Of a stretch of DNA of 64,000 nucleotides, positions 18,732-27,854 are shown in pieces (position 1 is the stretch's first letter; each line of letters opens with the position of its first letter). The position numbers were made by a program, and so were the translations under genes. Origin of the DNA: Roseovarius nanhaiticus. GTDB lineage: Bacteria > Pseudomonadota > Alphaproteobacteria > Rhodobacterales > Rhodobacteraceae. The DNA lies in NCBI RefSeq assembly GCF_900156535.1, contig NZ_FTNV01000001.1, positions 992,001-1,056,000 of the forward strand. Reading direction: 5' to 3'. The notes under the pieces are model-generated. The model ran no database searches, had not been told where the DNA came from, and saw nothing but the letters and a program-made list of their open reading frames with translations.

Positions 18732-20668
18732 GCGCGATCGCTCGGCTTGGGGCCGTGATGCGGGCGCGCATCGCGCAGCTGTTCCTGCTGGGTTTTGATC
18801 CGGCCCCGGTCAGCGGTGGGATACGCCTCAAGCGGGGGATCGCCCTGGTAGAGTGCCTGCAGCGTGATGTCGCGTGCGATGGGGGCTGCAACAGAAGATC
18901 CGCCACCGCCATGTTCGACGACTACGGCCACGGCCACGCGGGGATTGTCGAAAGGTGCATAATCGACGAAGAGCGCATGATCGCGCCGCTCCCAAGGCAG
19001 ATCCTCGTTGCGGCGCACGCCCTGCGCGCGCTCGGCTGCGGTGATGTTGCGCACCTGGCTGGTGCCGGTTTTGCCGGCCATGCGCATGCCCTCGGCCACG
19101 ATGCGGCTGCGATAGGCGGTGCCGCGCTTGTTGTTCGACACGTCATACATCGCGCGGCGCACGTTGCGCAGGTTGTTCTCGTTGATGCCCATGTCGTCGC
19201 CGTGCCCTGTCGGCGTTTCCACGCCGCCCACGGATTTGATGAGGCGCGGCGTCACGGCGCGGCCAGTGGCCAGCCGGGCGGTCATCACGGCCAGTTGCAG
19301 CGGCGAGGTCAGCACGAAACCCTGACCGATGGAGGCGTTGACGCTGTCGCCGATCACCCATTCGGCGCCGCGTGCGCTGCGCTTCCAATCCTTGTCGGGG
19401 ATCAGGCCCTCGGCCACGCTGGTCATGGGCAAATCATGCATCACTCCAAGCCCGAGGCGGCGCGCCATCGCGCTGATCTTCTCGATGCCGGTGCGCAGGG
19501 CCATTTCGTAGAAATAGACGTCGCAACTCTCGCGCAGGGCGCCCGAGAGGTCCATATTGCCATGGCCGGCCCGCTTCCAGCAGTGAAAGCGCCGCCCGCT
19601 GACCTCGAGGTGGCCGGGGCAATAAACCGTATCCTCGGCAGTGGCATTGCCATCCTCCAGCGCGGCGAGGGCGGTCACCATCTTGAAGGTCGAGCCGGGT
19701 GGATAGATGCCCTGGATCGCCTTGTTTGGCAGGGGGCGATATTTGTTCTCAAGCAGTGCGTTGTAGTCGCTGACGGAAATGCCGCGCACAAAGAGATTGC
19801 TGTCAAAGCCGGGGGTCGACACGCTGGCAAGGACATCGCCGCTGGCGCAATCCATGACCACGGCAGCAGCACTCTCGCCCGCGAGGCGGGCGTGGATGTA
19901 GGACTGAAGATTGCTATCGGTGGTGATCTGAACATCGCGGCCCGGCTCGCCCTCGCGGCGGTCCAATTCGCGCATGACGCGGCCCGCAGCGTTCTGCTCG
20001 ATCCGCTTGGTGCCGGCCTTGCCGCGCAGAAGGTCCTCCTGCATCGCCTCCAGCCCGACCTTGCCGATCTGGAACCGCGGGATCAAAAGCAGCTGATCCG
20101 GTGCCTCGATCTTTTCGAGATCGTAATCACTGACCGGGCCGACATAGCCCAGAACATGCGCGTATTCCTGATCCATCGGATAGCGCCGTGACAGGCCCAC
20201 CTCGGGGCGCACGCCGGGCAGGGCGGGTGCGTTCACCGCAACGCGGCTCAGCTCTTCCCAGCTGACGCGGTCTGCGATGGTGACGGGGTGCACGCGGCTG
20301 CGGCGCATTTCCTCGCGGGCACGCGCCAGCTCTTCGGGGTCGAGATGAATCAGGCGGCCCAGCCGCGCGATCGTATCCTCGACATCGCCCGCATCCTCGC
20401 GGTCCAGCATGATGCGGTAGCTGGGCACGTTCTCGGCCACGACCAGGCCGTTACGATCAAAGATCTGGCCGCGCGCAGGCGGAATCAGCCGGATCTTGAT
20501 TCGGTTTTCTTCGGCCAGCAGACGGAACTGGTCGGCCTGATCCACCTGCAGATGGCGCATGCGCCAGGCCAGCAACCCCATGAAGCCGACCTGACCCGCG
20601 CCCAGAATCAGGCCGCGCCGCGTGATGCGCCGCTGACTGACTGCCGTATCGCGTGTCTGACGTTTCAT
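18728..20668 (-). CDS. mrdA: Penicillin-binding protein 2 (elongation transpeptidase)
   Basis: The 646-aa protein is the peptidoglycan transpeptidase of the elongasome. The frame is open to 20875, but that extension lies over mreD; the ATG at 20668 gives the usual N-terminus and a 4-nt overlap with mreD. One membrane anchor (about 18-38) precedes the dimerisation/pedestal domain. The transpeptidase motifs are S326-TFK in YPPGSTFKMV, SCD in RESCDVYFYEMA, and KTG in MAGKTGTSQV. It works with RodA, encoded immediately downstream. Confidence 0.97.
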   Translation of the reverse strand: MKRQTRDTAVSQRRITRRGLILGAGQVGFMGLLAWRMRHLQVDQADQFRLLAEENRIKIRLIPPARGQIFDRNGLVVAENVPSYRIMLDREDAGDVEDTIARLGRLIHLDPEELARAREEMRRSRVHPVTIADRVSWEELSRVAVNAPALPGVRPEVGLSRRYPMDQEYAHVLGYVGPVSDYDLEKIEAPDQLLLIPRFQIGKVGLEAMQEDLLRGKAGTKRIEQNAAGRVMRELDRREGEPGRDVQITTDSNLQSYIHARLAGESAAAVVMDCASGDVLASVSTPGFDSNLFVRGISVSDYNALLENKYRPLPNKAIQGIYPPGSTFKMVTALAALEDGNATAEDTVYCPGHLEVSGRRFHCWKRAGHGNMDLSGALRESCDVYFYEMALRTGIEKISAMARRLGLGVMHDLPMTSVAEGLIPDKDWKRSARGAEWVIGDSVNASIGQGFVLTSPLQLAVMTARLATGRAVTPRLIKSVGGVETPTGHGDDMGINENNLRNVRRAMYDVSNNKRGTAYRSRIVAEGMRMAGKTGTSQVRNITAAERAQGVRRNEDLPWERRDHALFVDYAPFDNPRVAVAVVVEHGGGGSSVAAPIARDITLQALYQGDPPLEAYPTADRGRIKTQQEQLRDARPHHGPKPSDRA

Positions 20669-21198
20669 ATGCGTCCTCTTCCACCTTCGCTGGGCCGGGC
20701 CTTGCGCACGCCAAGGAGCAGCGACGAGGCCAGTACCACCAAGGGATAACATAGCACCGTCATCGCCATTTGCATCAAGCTGAGCCCCAATGGCGCCTGC
20801 GGCACCAGCAAAACGGCAAGGCTCAGCCGATAAAGCAGCGTGACGCCCAGTGTCACGACCCCGACAACCAGCCATTCTGGGCCGAAGCCCATATCGCGCA
20901 AGCCCGGCGCGCGGGCCTTCAGCGTCTCACAGCCCAGAACAACCAGCGCCGCCCAAAGACCGGGGGGACGTTGAAACATGATATCGGCCACCAGCACCAC
21001 GATCGCAACCAGCAGCGCGGGCGCGTATGCGGGGCGCCGCAATACCCAGGCAAAGGCCAGAGCAGTGATAAGATCCGGCCCCGCCCAGCCCGGAGGCAAC
21101 GTATCAAGAGGAAGAAGCCGCCAAAAGATCACCAGCGCACAGAGCGCGGCGAAAAGGCCACGCATGGCCCATAAATGACCGCGCGACGCCTCAGTCAC
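20665..21198 (-). CDS. mreD: Rod shape-determining protein MreD
   Basis: A 177-aa integral membrane protein with about five hydrophobic segments (for example LFAALCALVIFWRLLPL and APALLVAIVVLVADIMF). It has low sequence conservation, typical of MreD, so the call rests on position between mreC (8-nt overlap) and mrdA (4-nt overlap). MreD helps connect cytoplasmic MreB to the periplasmic wall-synthesis enzymes. Confidence 0.92.
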   Translation of the reverse strand: MTEASRGHLWAMRGLFAALCALVIFWRLLPLDTLPPGWAGPDLITALAFAWVLRRPAYAPALLVAIVVLVADIMFQRPPGLWAALVVLGCETLKARAPGLRDMGFGPEWLVVGVVTLGVTLLYRLSLAVLLVPQAPLGLSLMQMAMTVLCYPLVVLASSLLLGVRKARPSEGGRGRI

Positions 21199-22138
21199 CG
21201 GACGCCTCGCCGGTCGGCAGGCTGGTCTCGTCGCTCAGGGCGCTGGCCTCGTTTTCGGCCTCGGGCGGCTGGGGCAGCGCGTCGGGGGCAATCAGGTCGC
21301 CGGTATCGTCGATGCGCGTGCCGCCGTGATCGCGCAGGACGCGCAGAAACTCCAGCCGCTCGTAATCGGCGGCGAGGCGCAGGCGCAGGCGCCCGCCGGG
21401 ATCCTGCGCGACCTGCCCCACCAGAAGGCCCGCCGGAAACACCCCGCCATCGCCCGACGTGATGACCCTGTCGCCGGGGCGCACGCGGCCGGCATCCTCC
21501 AAAAAGTCGATGGGCGGCGCGGCGGTATTGTCCCCGAGGATCAGCGCGCGCTGGCCCGAGGGCTGCACGGTCACGGGAATACGGCTGGACGTGTCGGTCA
21601 GCAGGATCACGCGCGAGGAATTGTCGCCCACGCCCGAGATGCGCCCGACAAGACCCAACCCGTCCATCGCCGCCCAGCCATCGACGATGCCGTCCCGCGC
21701 GCCGACATTCAGGAGCACCGACTGGCGAAAGGGCGAGCCGCTATCGGCGGTAACGACGCCAGTGACATAGGTCAGCCGCGGATCGAGCCGCACGTTGTTC
21801 AGATCCAGCAACCGCGCGTTCTCCTGCTCCAGCTGAAGTGCGGCCTCTTTCCATGCCTGCATCTGCTGCAACTCGCGGCGCAGCTCCTGGTTTTGGCTGT
21901 AGATGCGCTGATAGCTCTGAAAATCGCGCAGCAGGTTCACGGTGCCCGTGACGGGCGCCATCGCCCAATCCAGATTGGGCACGACCGCGTCTATGACAGC
22001 GGCGCGAAACCGCTCGACTCGCGGGCTGTCGATCCGCCAGAGCAGGAAGAGGCCCAGAAGGCAGACGACGAGCACGCCCAGCAGCAGCCGCTTGAGCGGG
22101 CCGGCATAGTCATCCGATTGTTTGCGATCCTTGGCCAA
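21191..22138 (-). CDS. mreC: Rod shape-determining protein MreC
   Basis: A 315-aa protein with a short cytoplasmic N-terminus, one membrane segment (about residues 15-35: LLLGVLVVCLLGLFLLW), a periplasmic coiled coil (about 70-110), and the double beta-barrel MreC domain with VTGVVTADSGSPFRQSVLLN and GRISGVGDNSSRVILLTD. The Pro/Glu-rich C-terminal tail is poorly conserved. It scaffolds the elongasome in the periplasm. It lies 62 bp downstream of mreB and overlaps mreD. Confidence 0.96.
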   Translation of the reverse strand: MAKDRKQSDDYAGPLKRLLLGVLVVCLLGLFLLWRIDSPRVERFRAAVIDAVVPNLDWAMAPVTGTVNLLRDFQSYQRIYSQNQELRRELQQMQAWKEAALQLEQENARLLDLNNVRLDPRLTYVTGVVTADSGSPFRQSVLLNVGARDGIVDGWAAMDGLGLVGRISGVGDNSSRVILLTDTSSRIPVTVQPSGQRALILGDNTAAPPIDFLEDAGRVRPGDRVITSGDGGVFPAGLLVGQVAQDPGGRLRLRLAADYERLEFLRVLRDHGGTRIDDTGDLIAPDALPQPPEAENEASALSDETSLPTGEASGD

Positions 22139-22200
22139 ACGGGGATCCCTGCGATCTGTGGCACCGCGCCCCGGCAGGCGGCGGCACGGCGCGGGCGCGG

Positions 22201-23337
<1,137 letters not shown>

Positions 23338-23460
23338 TTAAAGGCCCAGTTTTGCACGTGTCAGCGTCAATTCGCCGGAATCCGGCCAACATGCCGGGCT
23401 TGAGCGCCGGACCGCCCCGCGCTACGCCTTGGGCAGGGAAACGCCGGGGGAATTCGAGCG

Positions 23461-23667
23461 ATGTTTGTGATAATCGGGTTGGTGCTTGCCTTCGTGCTGA
23501 TCCTTATCTTCTCGAATACGCGCACCCGGCAATGTCGCTGGCGCGAGGATCGCACCCGCGACACGGATGGCGAGCGGTATTACCATTGTATGAATTGCGG
23601 CCACGAGGCCTGGACCGACACCGGCAAGCCCCCGGGGATCTGCCTTGCGACCGCGCGGGGCAAATGA
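23461..23667 (+). CDS. Small membrane-anchored zinc-ribbon-like protein
   Basis: A 68-aa protein with one N-terminal membrane helix (residues 2-18, FVIIGLVLAFVLILIF) followed by a soluble tail with four Cys (25, 43, 46 and 61), including a CMNCG knuckle. The spacing fits a small zinc ribbon facing the cytoplasm. I do not recognise a named family. It is divergent from mreB and lies 22 bp before the DUF1989 gene. A GGGGGAATTCGAGCG stretch before the ATG holds a plausible ribosome site. Confidence 0.65.
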   Translation: MFVIIGLVLAFVLILIFSNTRTRQCRWREDRTRDTDGERYYHCMNCGHEAWTDTGKPPGICLATARGK

Positions 23668-23689
23668 CGCGCGCCATGAAAGGATGCCC

Positions 23690-24553
23690 ATGACACAGCC
23701 TGCCCCGTTACAGCCATCGGATGCGGACACGCGCCGAAACGTGCCGCCCGTCATCTGCTATCCGAACCAGACGCTGCCCATTCCCGATCTGAACCTGTAC
23801 GCTAGGGCGCGGGACGGTGCGGAAAAGGTGGCCGAACTGCGCGTCGCGCCGCGGGATGCGGGCTGTTTTCGCGCCCCGGCGGGGCATTTCTTCCGCATCA
23901 CGTCGGTCGAGGGGCCGCAGGTGGGCGATCTCAATCTGTGGCACGCGGATGATCTGGCCGAGCGATTCTACTCCGGCAAGACGCGCGCGCTGCACGGCAC
24001 GCATATCACGCGCGGTCAGCGGATGTGGTCGGGCTTTCCCTATCTGCGCCCTATGGCGACGATCACGCATGACAGCTTGGAATGGTACGGCATCGACCAA
24101 TATGGCGGGTCGGTCCATGATGTGATCGGCACGCGCTGTGACCCCTATACGCACAATCTGCTGGCGGGCGGGCAGTATCACCATTGCTGCCATTCCAACC
24201 TCACCCGCGCCTTGGCGGATGAGACGGGCCTGCCATTGCACGAGGCCGAGCGCCATGTCCATGACGTGCTCAACGTCTTCATGTGCACCGGATTTACCCG
24301 CGACACGGGGCAGTACTTCATGAAGGCCAGCCCCGTTCGCCCCGGTGACTGCCTTGAATTTTTTGCCGAAATTGACCTTTTGGGCGCGCTCAGCGCCTGT
24401 CCCGGCGGCGATTGCTCGGCCCAGCATTCCAGCGATGCCGCCGCGTGCCATCCGCTGCTGGTCGAGGTTTTTGCCCCTGCGCCCGGCGCTTTGGATGGCT
24501 GGTCCAGCCCTGCGCCGAGCGGCTATGACCGTAGCCACGGGCGCGGCGCATGA
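23690..24553 (+). CDS. DUF1989 protein (urea-carboxylase-associated family)
   Basis: The frame opens at 23645, but the ATG at 23690 has an AAAGGA ribosome site 7 nt before it and gives a 287-aa protein of family type. Conserved blocks are FRITSVEGPQVGDLNLW, FYSGKTRALHGTHITRG, and a Cys/His cluster (GTRCDPYTHNLL, then QYHHCCHSNL) that could bind metal; NVFMCTGFT follows. Family members accompany urea carboxylase/allophanate hydrolase genes or purine and guanidine catabolism, but none is present here. It overlaps a cupin gene by 4 nt, so the two probably act together. Reaction unknown. Confidence 0.85.
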   Translation: MTQPAPLQPSDADTRRNVPPVICYPNQTLPIPDLNLYARARDGAEKVAELRVAPRDAGCFRAPAGHFFRITSVEGPQVGDLNLWHADDLAERFYSGKTRALHGTHITRGQRMWSGFPYLRPMATITHDSLEWYGIDQYGGSVHDVIGTRCDPYTHNLLAGGQYHHCCHSNLTRALADETGLPLHEAERHVHDVLNVFMCTGFTRDTGQYFMKASPVRPGDCLEFFAEIDLLGALSACPGGDCSAQHSSDAAACHPLLVEVFAPAPGALDGWSSPAPSGYDRSHGRGA

Positions 24554-24921
24554 TCGGCTATGCGCCCGGCCAGGATGTCGGCCCGCTTGAGGAATGGCCG
24601 CTGGACAATCCCGCCAGCGATTACGTGATCCAGCGCGGCGCGCCGCGCACCTATGGTCGGATCGATGCGGGCGGGCCGGGGCATGAGACGCGGTTTGGCA
24701 TCTGGCATTGCACGGCCGGGGCGTTTGACTGCACCGAGCAGGGCGACGAGCTGATGACGATCCTGGAAGGGGCTTGCCGCCTGACGGAGCACGCAACCGG
24801 CGAAACGCGCGATCTGGCCGCGGGCGACAGCCTGTTCGTGCGCGACGGCAGCCGAGTCACCTGGGACGTGGCCAACAGCGTGACAAAAGTGTTCCTTGGC
24901 CACAAACCGGATGGGTACTGA
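24550..24921 (+). CDS. Cupin-domain protein (DUF861-like)
   Basis: A 123-aa single-domain cupin. The barrel motifs are visible as GDELMTILEGACRLTEHATG and DLAAGDSLFVRDGSRVTWDV, close to Cupin_3 proteins related to (S)-ureidoglycine aminohydrolase. The first metal motif lacks the usual paired His (GIWHCTAG retains one), so metal binding is uncertain. ATGA overlap with the DUF1989 gene indicates a two-gene operon, perhaps for an amide or ureide compound; that is inference. Confidence 0.8.
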   Translation: MIGYAPGQDVGPLEEWPLDNPASDYVIQRGAPRTYGRIDAGGPGHETRFGIWHCTAGAFDCTEQGDELMTILEGACRLTEHATGETRDLAAGDSLFVRDGSRVTWDVANSVTKVFLGHKPDGY

Positions 24922-24939
24922 CGGCGCAGCGGCGCGCGT

Positions 24940-26250
24940 CTAGCCGGCCAATGCCTGTAATGCCGCATCCATTGGTGCGAGGGCCAGTGCCTTACCGTTC
25001 TTCTGATGACGCGTCAGCATTCGCCGCAGGCGCGCACCGCGCGCGGGGCAAGGGCGCGCCATGGTCTCGGAAAGGCTTTGCGCGCCCAGTCGCGCCTTGA
25101 TAACCGCGATTTCGCTCAGCGCCTGCGCACCCAACGCGTCCCGCGCATGGGGACCCAAAAGCAGGCTTTCGCAGCGCAGTCCGTTGGCAAAAATCACTTC
25201 ATGTCGATCGAAAAGCAGGTGGTGAAAGATCACGCGCCGCCCGGCAGGATACGGCGCGATCCCCTTGCAGGGCGCCAGCTTCTTGGCGGGTACGAAAATC
25301 TCTTCCTCGCCGAACATCCGCTGCGTGATGGGCGAGCCGATGCAGATGCGATGCTGGGGCGAGACGATCAGATCGCGCGTGGGCAGGCCATGGCCCATCG
25401 CGCCCGCCACGATGCAGATGGGCGTGACGCGCGACTGCTCCGGCCACGCCCCCGCCAGCACCTGCACCCCGTGCCAGCGCAGCGGCTGCAAGCCATGATC
25501 GGCGGTCAAGACCATGTGTCCGGGCCGCAACCGCTCGACCGGAAGGGGGCCGCCCGCGGTCTCGATCAAGGTGCCTGAGACAAAGCAGACGACATTGGTC
25601 GTCTCAACATTACCGGTTTTCGCGGGGGCGCTGGCCGTATTCAGCGTGTCGTTGCCCAAGCCGCCATCCAACTCCTTGATAGTGGCATCATTGGCGATGA
25701 AGATCCGGTCATTCCCATCGCCCGTCTTGACCTTGTTCGCAGTGGCGTCGTCGTCCATGCGGAGAGTATCATTGCCCGCGCCGGTATCGATATCGGTGAA
25801 AGTCGCCTTGTCGCCGACGATCAGGATATCGTCCGCCTCGCCCAAGGTGAACAAGTCCGTGGTGGTGAAGTGATCGCCCAGCGTGATCGTATTGGGCCCC
25901 TTGGCCGAGCCGTCCAGCTTCTCGATGGTGATGCCGTCGCCGCCGTCGATCATGAGGCCATCGGCGGATTTGGCGTCGATCTTGATATTGGACAGATCGA
26001 CATTGTCCGCGATGGTCATCGTCGGGGTCACGTTCTCGGCGAACTTTATGTCGAAATCATTGGGGTTGCTGCTGTCGATGCGCAGCTCGAAATCCACCTT
26101 GCCGCCCGCACTCTGGAATTCGATCTTGTCGGCGGCGGTAGGGGACAGGATGAATACATCCCCGTCCTGCACCTTGATCGCGCCTCCGGCCGGGATCTCG
26201 TTCGGGCCAAGGTTCGGTTTGTCATAACCCACGATCGTGTAGGTGGGCAT
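24940..26250 (-). CDS. Hint-domain protein with degenerate RTX-like repeats
   Basis: A 436-aa protein without a signal peptide. Residues about 85-205 are beta-rich with degenerate RTX-like nonapeptides (TGAGNDTLR, TGDGNDRIF, GGLGNDTLN). The Hint_2 domain starts at Cys222 (NVVCFVSGTLIETAGG) and contains LIVSPQHRICIG and a FHHLLFDRHEVIFANG block. Hint domains of this family are hedgehog/intein-like and may self-cleave at the Cys. It converges on the cupin gene with an 18-bp gap. A second, divergent paralogue is at 53100-54251. Role unknown; secretion by a type I system is possible. Confidence 0.85.
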   Translation of the reverse strand: MPTYTIVGYDKPNLGPNEIPAGGAIKVQDGDVFILSPTAADKIEFQSAGGKVDFELRIDSSNPNDFDIKFAENVTPTMTIADNVDLSNIKIDAKSADGLMIDGGDGITIEKLDGSAKGPNTITLGDHFTTTDLFTLGEADDILIVGDKATFTDIDTGAGNDTLRMDDDATANKVKTGDGNDRIFIANDATIKELDGGLGNDTLNTASAPAKTGNVETTNVVCFVSGTLIETAGGPLPVERLRPGHMVLTADHGLQPLRWHGVQVLAGAWPEQSRVTPICIVAGAMGHGLPTRDLIVSPQHRICIGSPITQRMFGEEEIFVPAKKLAPCKGIAPYPAGRRVIFHHLLFDRHEVIFANGLRCESLLLGPHARDALGAQALSEIAVIKARLGAQSLSETMARPCPARGARLRRMLTRHQKNGKALALAPMDAALQALAG

Positions 26251-26559
26251 CAGTGCGCGTCCCCGCGCATTGCGCCCTGCGGGGCGGTGTCAGACTGTTC
26301 GTGGTCCTTCATCCCATGTCTCCAAATGGCACCCCGCACGGGCGCCGACTGCGAAAGTTATCGGTTCGGCCTGCCGCTGGTCACCCATCCCGGCACGATC
26401 GATCCCGCCGTCTCAGACACAGGTCTCGCACGCAAAGCTGAACCGGCGCTTAAATCGCGCTGGCTCGGCCCTGACTTTCGGCACAGGATTTGCGGAAGAC
26501 TTTAAGAAAAGATGCTGTAATCGCGGCGCGTGCCACGGGCTGCGCGCGCCGTCAGCAAT
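26251..26559. other. 309-bp intergenic region
   Basis: The spacer between the Hint gene start and the end of the kinase gene. It must hold the Hint promoter. Short frames cross it but none has a ribosome site or a recognisable protein. I see no clear hairpin terminator, repeat or operator. Confidence 0.4.
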
Positions 26560-27663
26560 TTACGCTTCGGGAGCCTCAAGCGCAAATTTCAGGCTGACCT
26601 GCAGCCCGTCCGAAGAGGAGGCGACCTCCAGTTCGGCCCCCAGCTCGGCGCTGATGACCTGCGTGATCAGCGTGCCCAATCCCCCTTTGGACGTATCCAC
26701 GTCCTTCGGCAGGCCCGGCCCGGTATCGGAGCAGGTCACGCGCAGCGTGTCGGGCAAATCCCCATGGGCGATGCTTATGGTAACGCGCCCCGTTCGGCCG
26801 TCCGAGAATGCATGTTTATACGAATTGGCCACGAATTCGTTGACCAGCGTACCGACGGCCACCACCTGCCCAGCAGGCGCATCGCAATCCTCGGCCTTTA
26901 GCGACAGATGCACACCCGGCGGCGCCACATGCGCCATATTCCGGCACATCTCTTTCAAGTAGGCGCTCAGATCCACCAGCATCCGGTCGCTGGTCCGGTA
27001 AAGTTGGCTGTGCAGCCGCGCCACCGCCTCGATCCGTGATTGCACGGTTTGCAACGCGCGCTGCGCCTCTTTGTGCTGCGCACGGCGCAACTGGATGCTG
27101 ACGAGCGAGGACAGCGATTGCAGGGAGTTCTTGACCCGGTGATCGACCTCTTGCCGTAGCAGCGTGTTGGCCGACAGGGCGCGGCGCATGTCCAACTGAG
27201 CCATCACCTGCCGCGCCAGCACGCGCAGCGCATCGCGCTGCATCTGGTTGAGTGTGCGGGGGGCGTAATCCAGAACGCACAGCGTGCCGAGCGGCAGGCC
27301 GTCTTCGGATTTCAGGATCGCGCCCGCATAGAAGCGCAGTCCGGGATGCCCGTTGCACAGCGGATTATCGGCCATGCGCGGGTCTTTGAGCGTATCGGGG
27401 ATCTCGACGAAATCTTCCTCAAGGATGACATGGCTGCAGATCGAGGTTTGCAGCGGTGTCTCGCGCACGCCAAGGCCGACTTCGGCCTTGAACCACTGGC
27501 GGTCTGCATCGATCAGATTGACCACCGAGATCGCCGTGCCGCAGATCTTCGATGCCAGTTGCGCGATATCGTCGAAATCCGTCTCACGCTCGCTATCGAG
27601 TATGTCGTAGCTGTGCAGCCGCTCCAGCCGGTCTTTCTGTCTGGGGTGGGGCTTTGCTTCCAC
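26560..27663 (-). CDS. GAF-domain sensor histidine kinase (HisKA_2 type)
   Basis: The frame extends to 28206 but the extra part overlies ctaD. GTG 27663, 8 nt after an AGGA ribosome site, gives a 367-aa protein. Residues about 5-155 are a GAF domain (YDILDSERETDFDDIAQLAS, ISVVNLIDADRQWFKAEVG). The phosphoacceptor box is LLRQEVDHRVKNSLQSL, typical of HisKA_2, and the ATPase domain has NEFVANSYKHAF (N box) and DTGPGLP (G1). It is soluble and probably senses a cytoplasmic signal. No response regulator is adjacent. It lies downstream of ctaD, separated by a terminator. Confidence 0.9.
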   Translation of the reverse strand: MEAKPHPRQKDRLERLHSYDILDSERETDFDDIAQLASKICGTAISVVNLIDADRQWFKAEVGLGVRETPLQTSICSHVILEEDFVEIPDTLKDPRMADNPLCNGHPGLRFYAGAILKSEDGLPLGTLCVLDYAPRTLNQMQRDALRVLARQVMAQLDMRRALSANTLLRQEVDHRVKNSLQSLSSLVSIQLRRAQHKEAQRALQTVQSRIEAVARLHSQLYRTSDRMLVDLSAYLKEMCRNMAHVAPPGVHLSLKAEDCDAPAGQVVAVGTLVNEFVANSYKHAFSDGRTGRVTISIAHGDLPDTLRVTCSDTGPGLPKDVDTSKGGLGTLITQVISAELGAELEVASSSDGLQVSLKFALEAPEA

Positions 27664-27797
27664 GGCACTGTCCTGGTGATGCGCGGCGCCCTTGCGGGGC
27701 CCCTGGGTGATGGGCTTTGGCGTGGGCGAGAAGTGCCAGCGTATAATGGGCTGGATTTTGCCGCGAGGCGCGTAAATGGGCAAGGGCGGAATGGATA

Positions 27798-27824
27798 GGG
27801 CCCCGGACTGGTCGTCCGGGGCCC
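27798..27824 (-). terminator. Probable terminator after ctaD
   Basis: GGGCCCCGGAC (27798-27808) and GTCCGGGGCCC (27814-27824) form a perfect 11-bp stem with a 5-nt loop, 31 bp beyond the ctaD stop. On the ctaD strand there is no T-tract after the stem; the T-rich flank is on the other side. Termination is therefore likely but not textbook. Confidence 0.7.
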
Positions 27825-27854
27825 TTGATCTTTTGCCTTGTGGTCGCGGACCGC

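Noticed and set aside
20669..20875. N-terminal extension of PBP2
   Set aside because: It overlies mreD and lacks PBP2 similarity; ATG 20668 gives the canonical membrane anchor and a 4-nt overlap.
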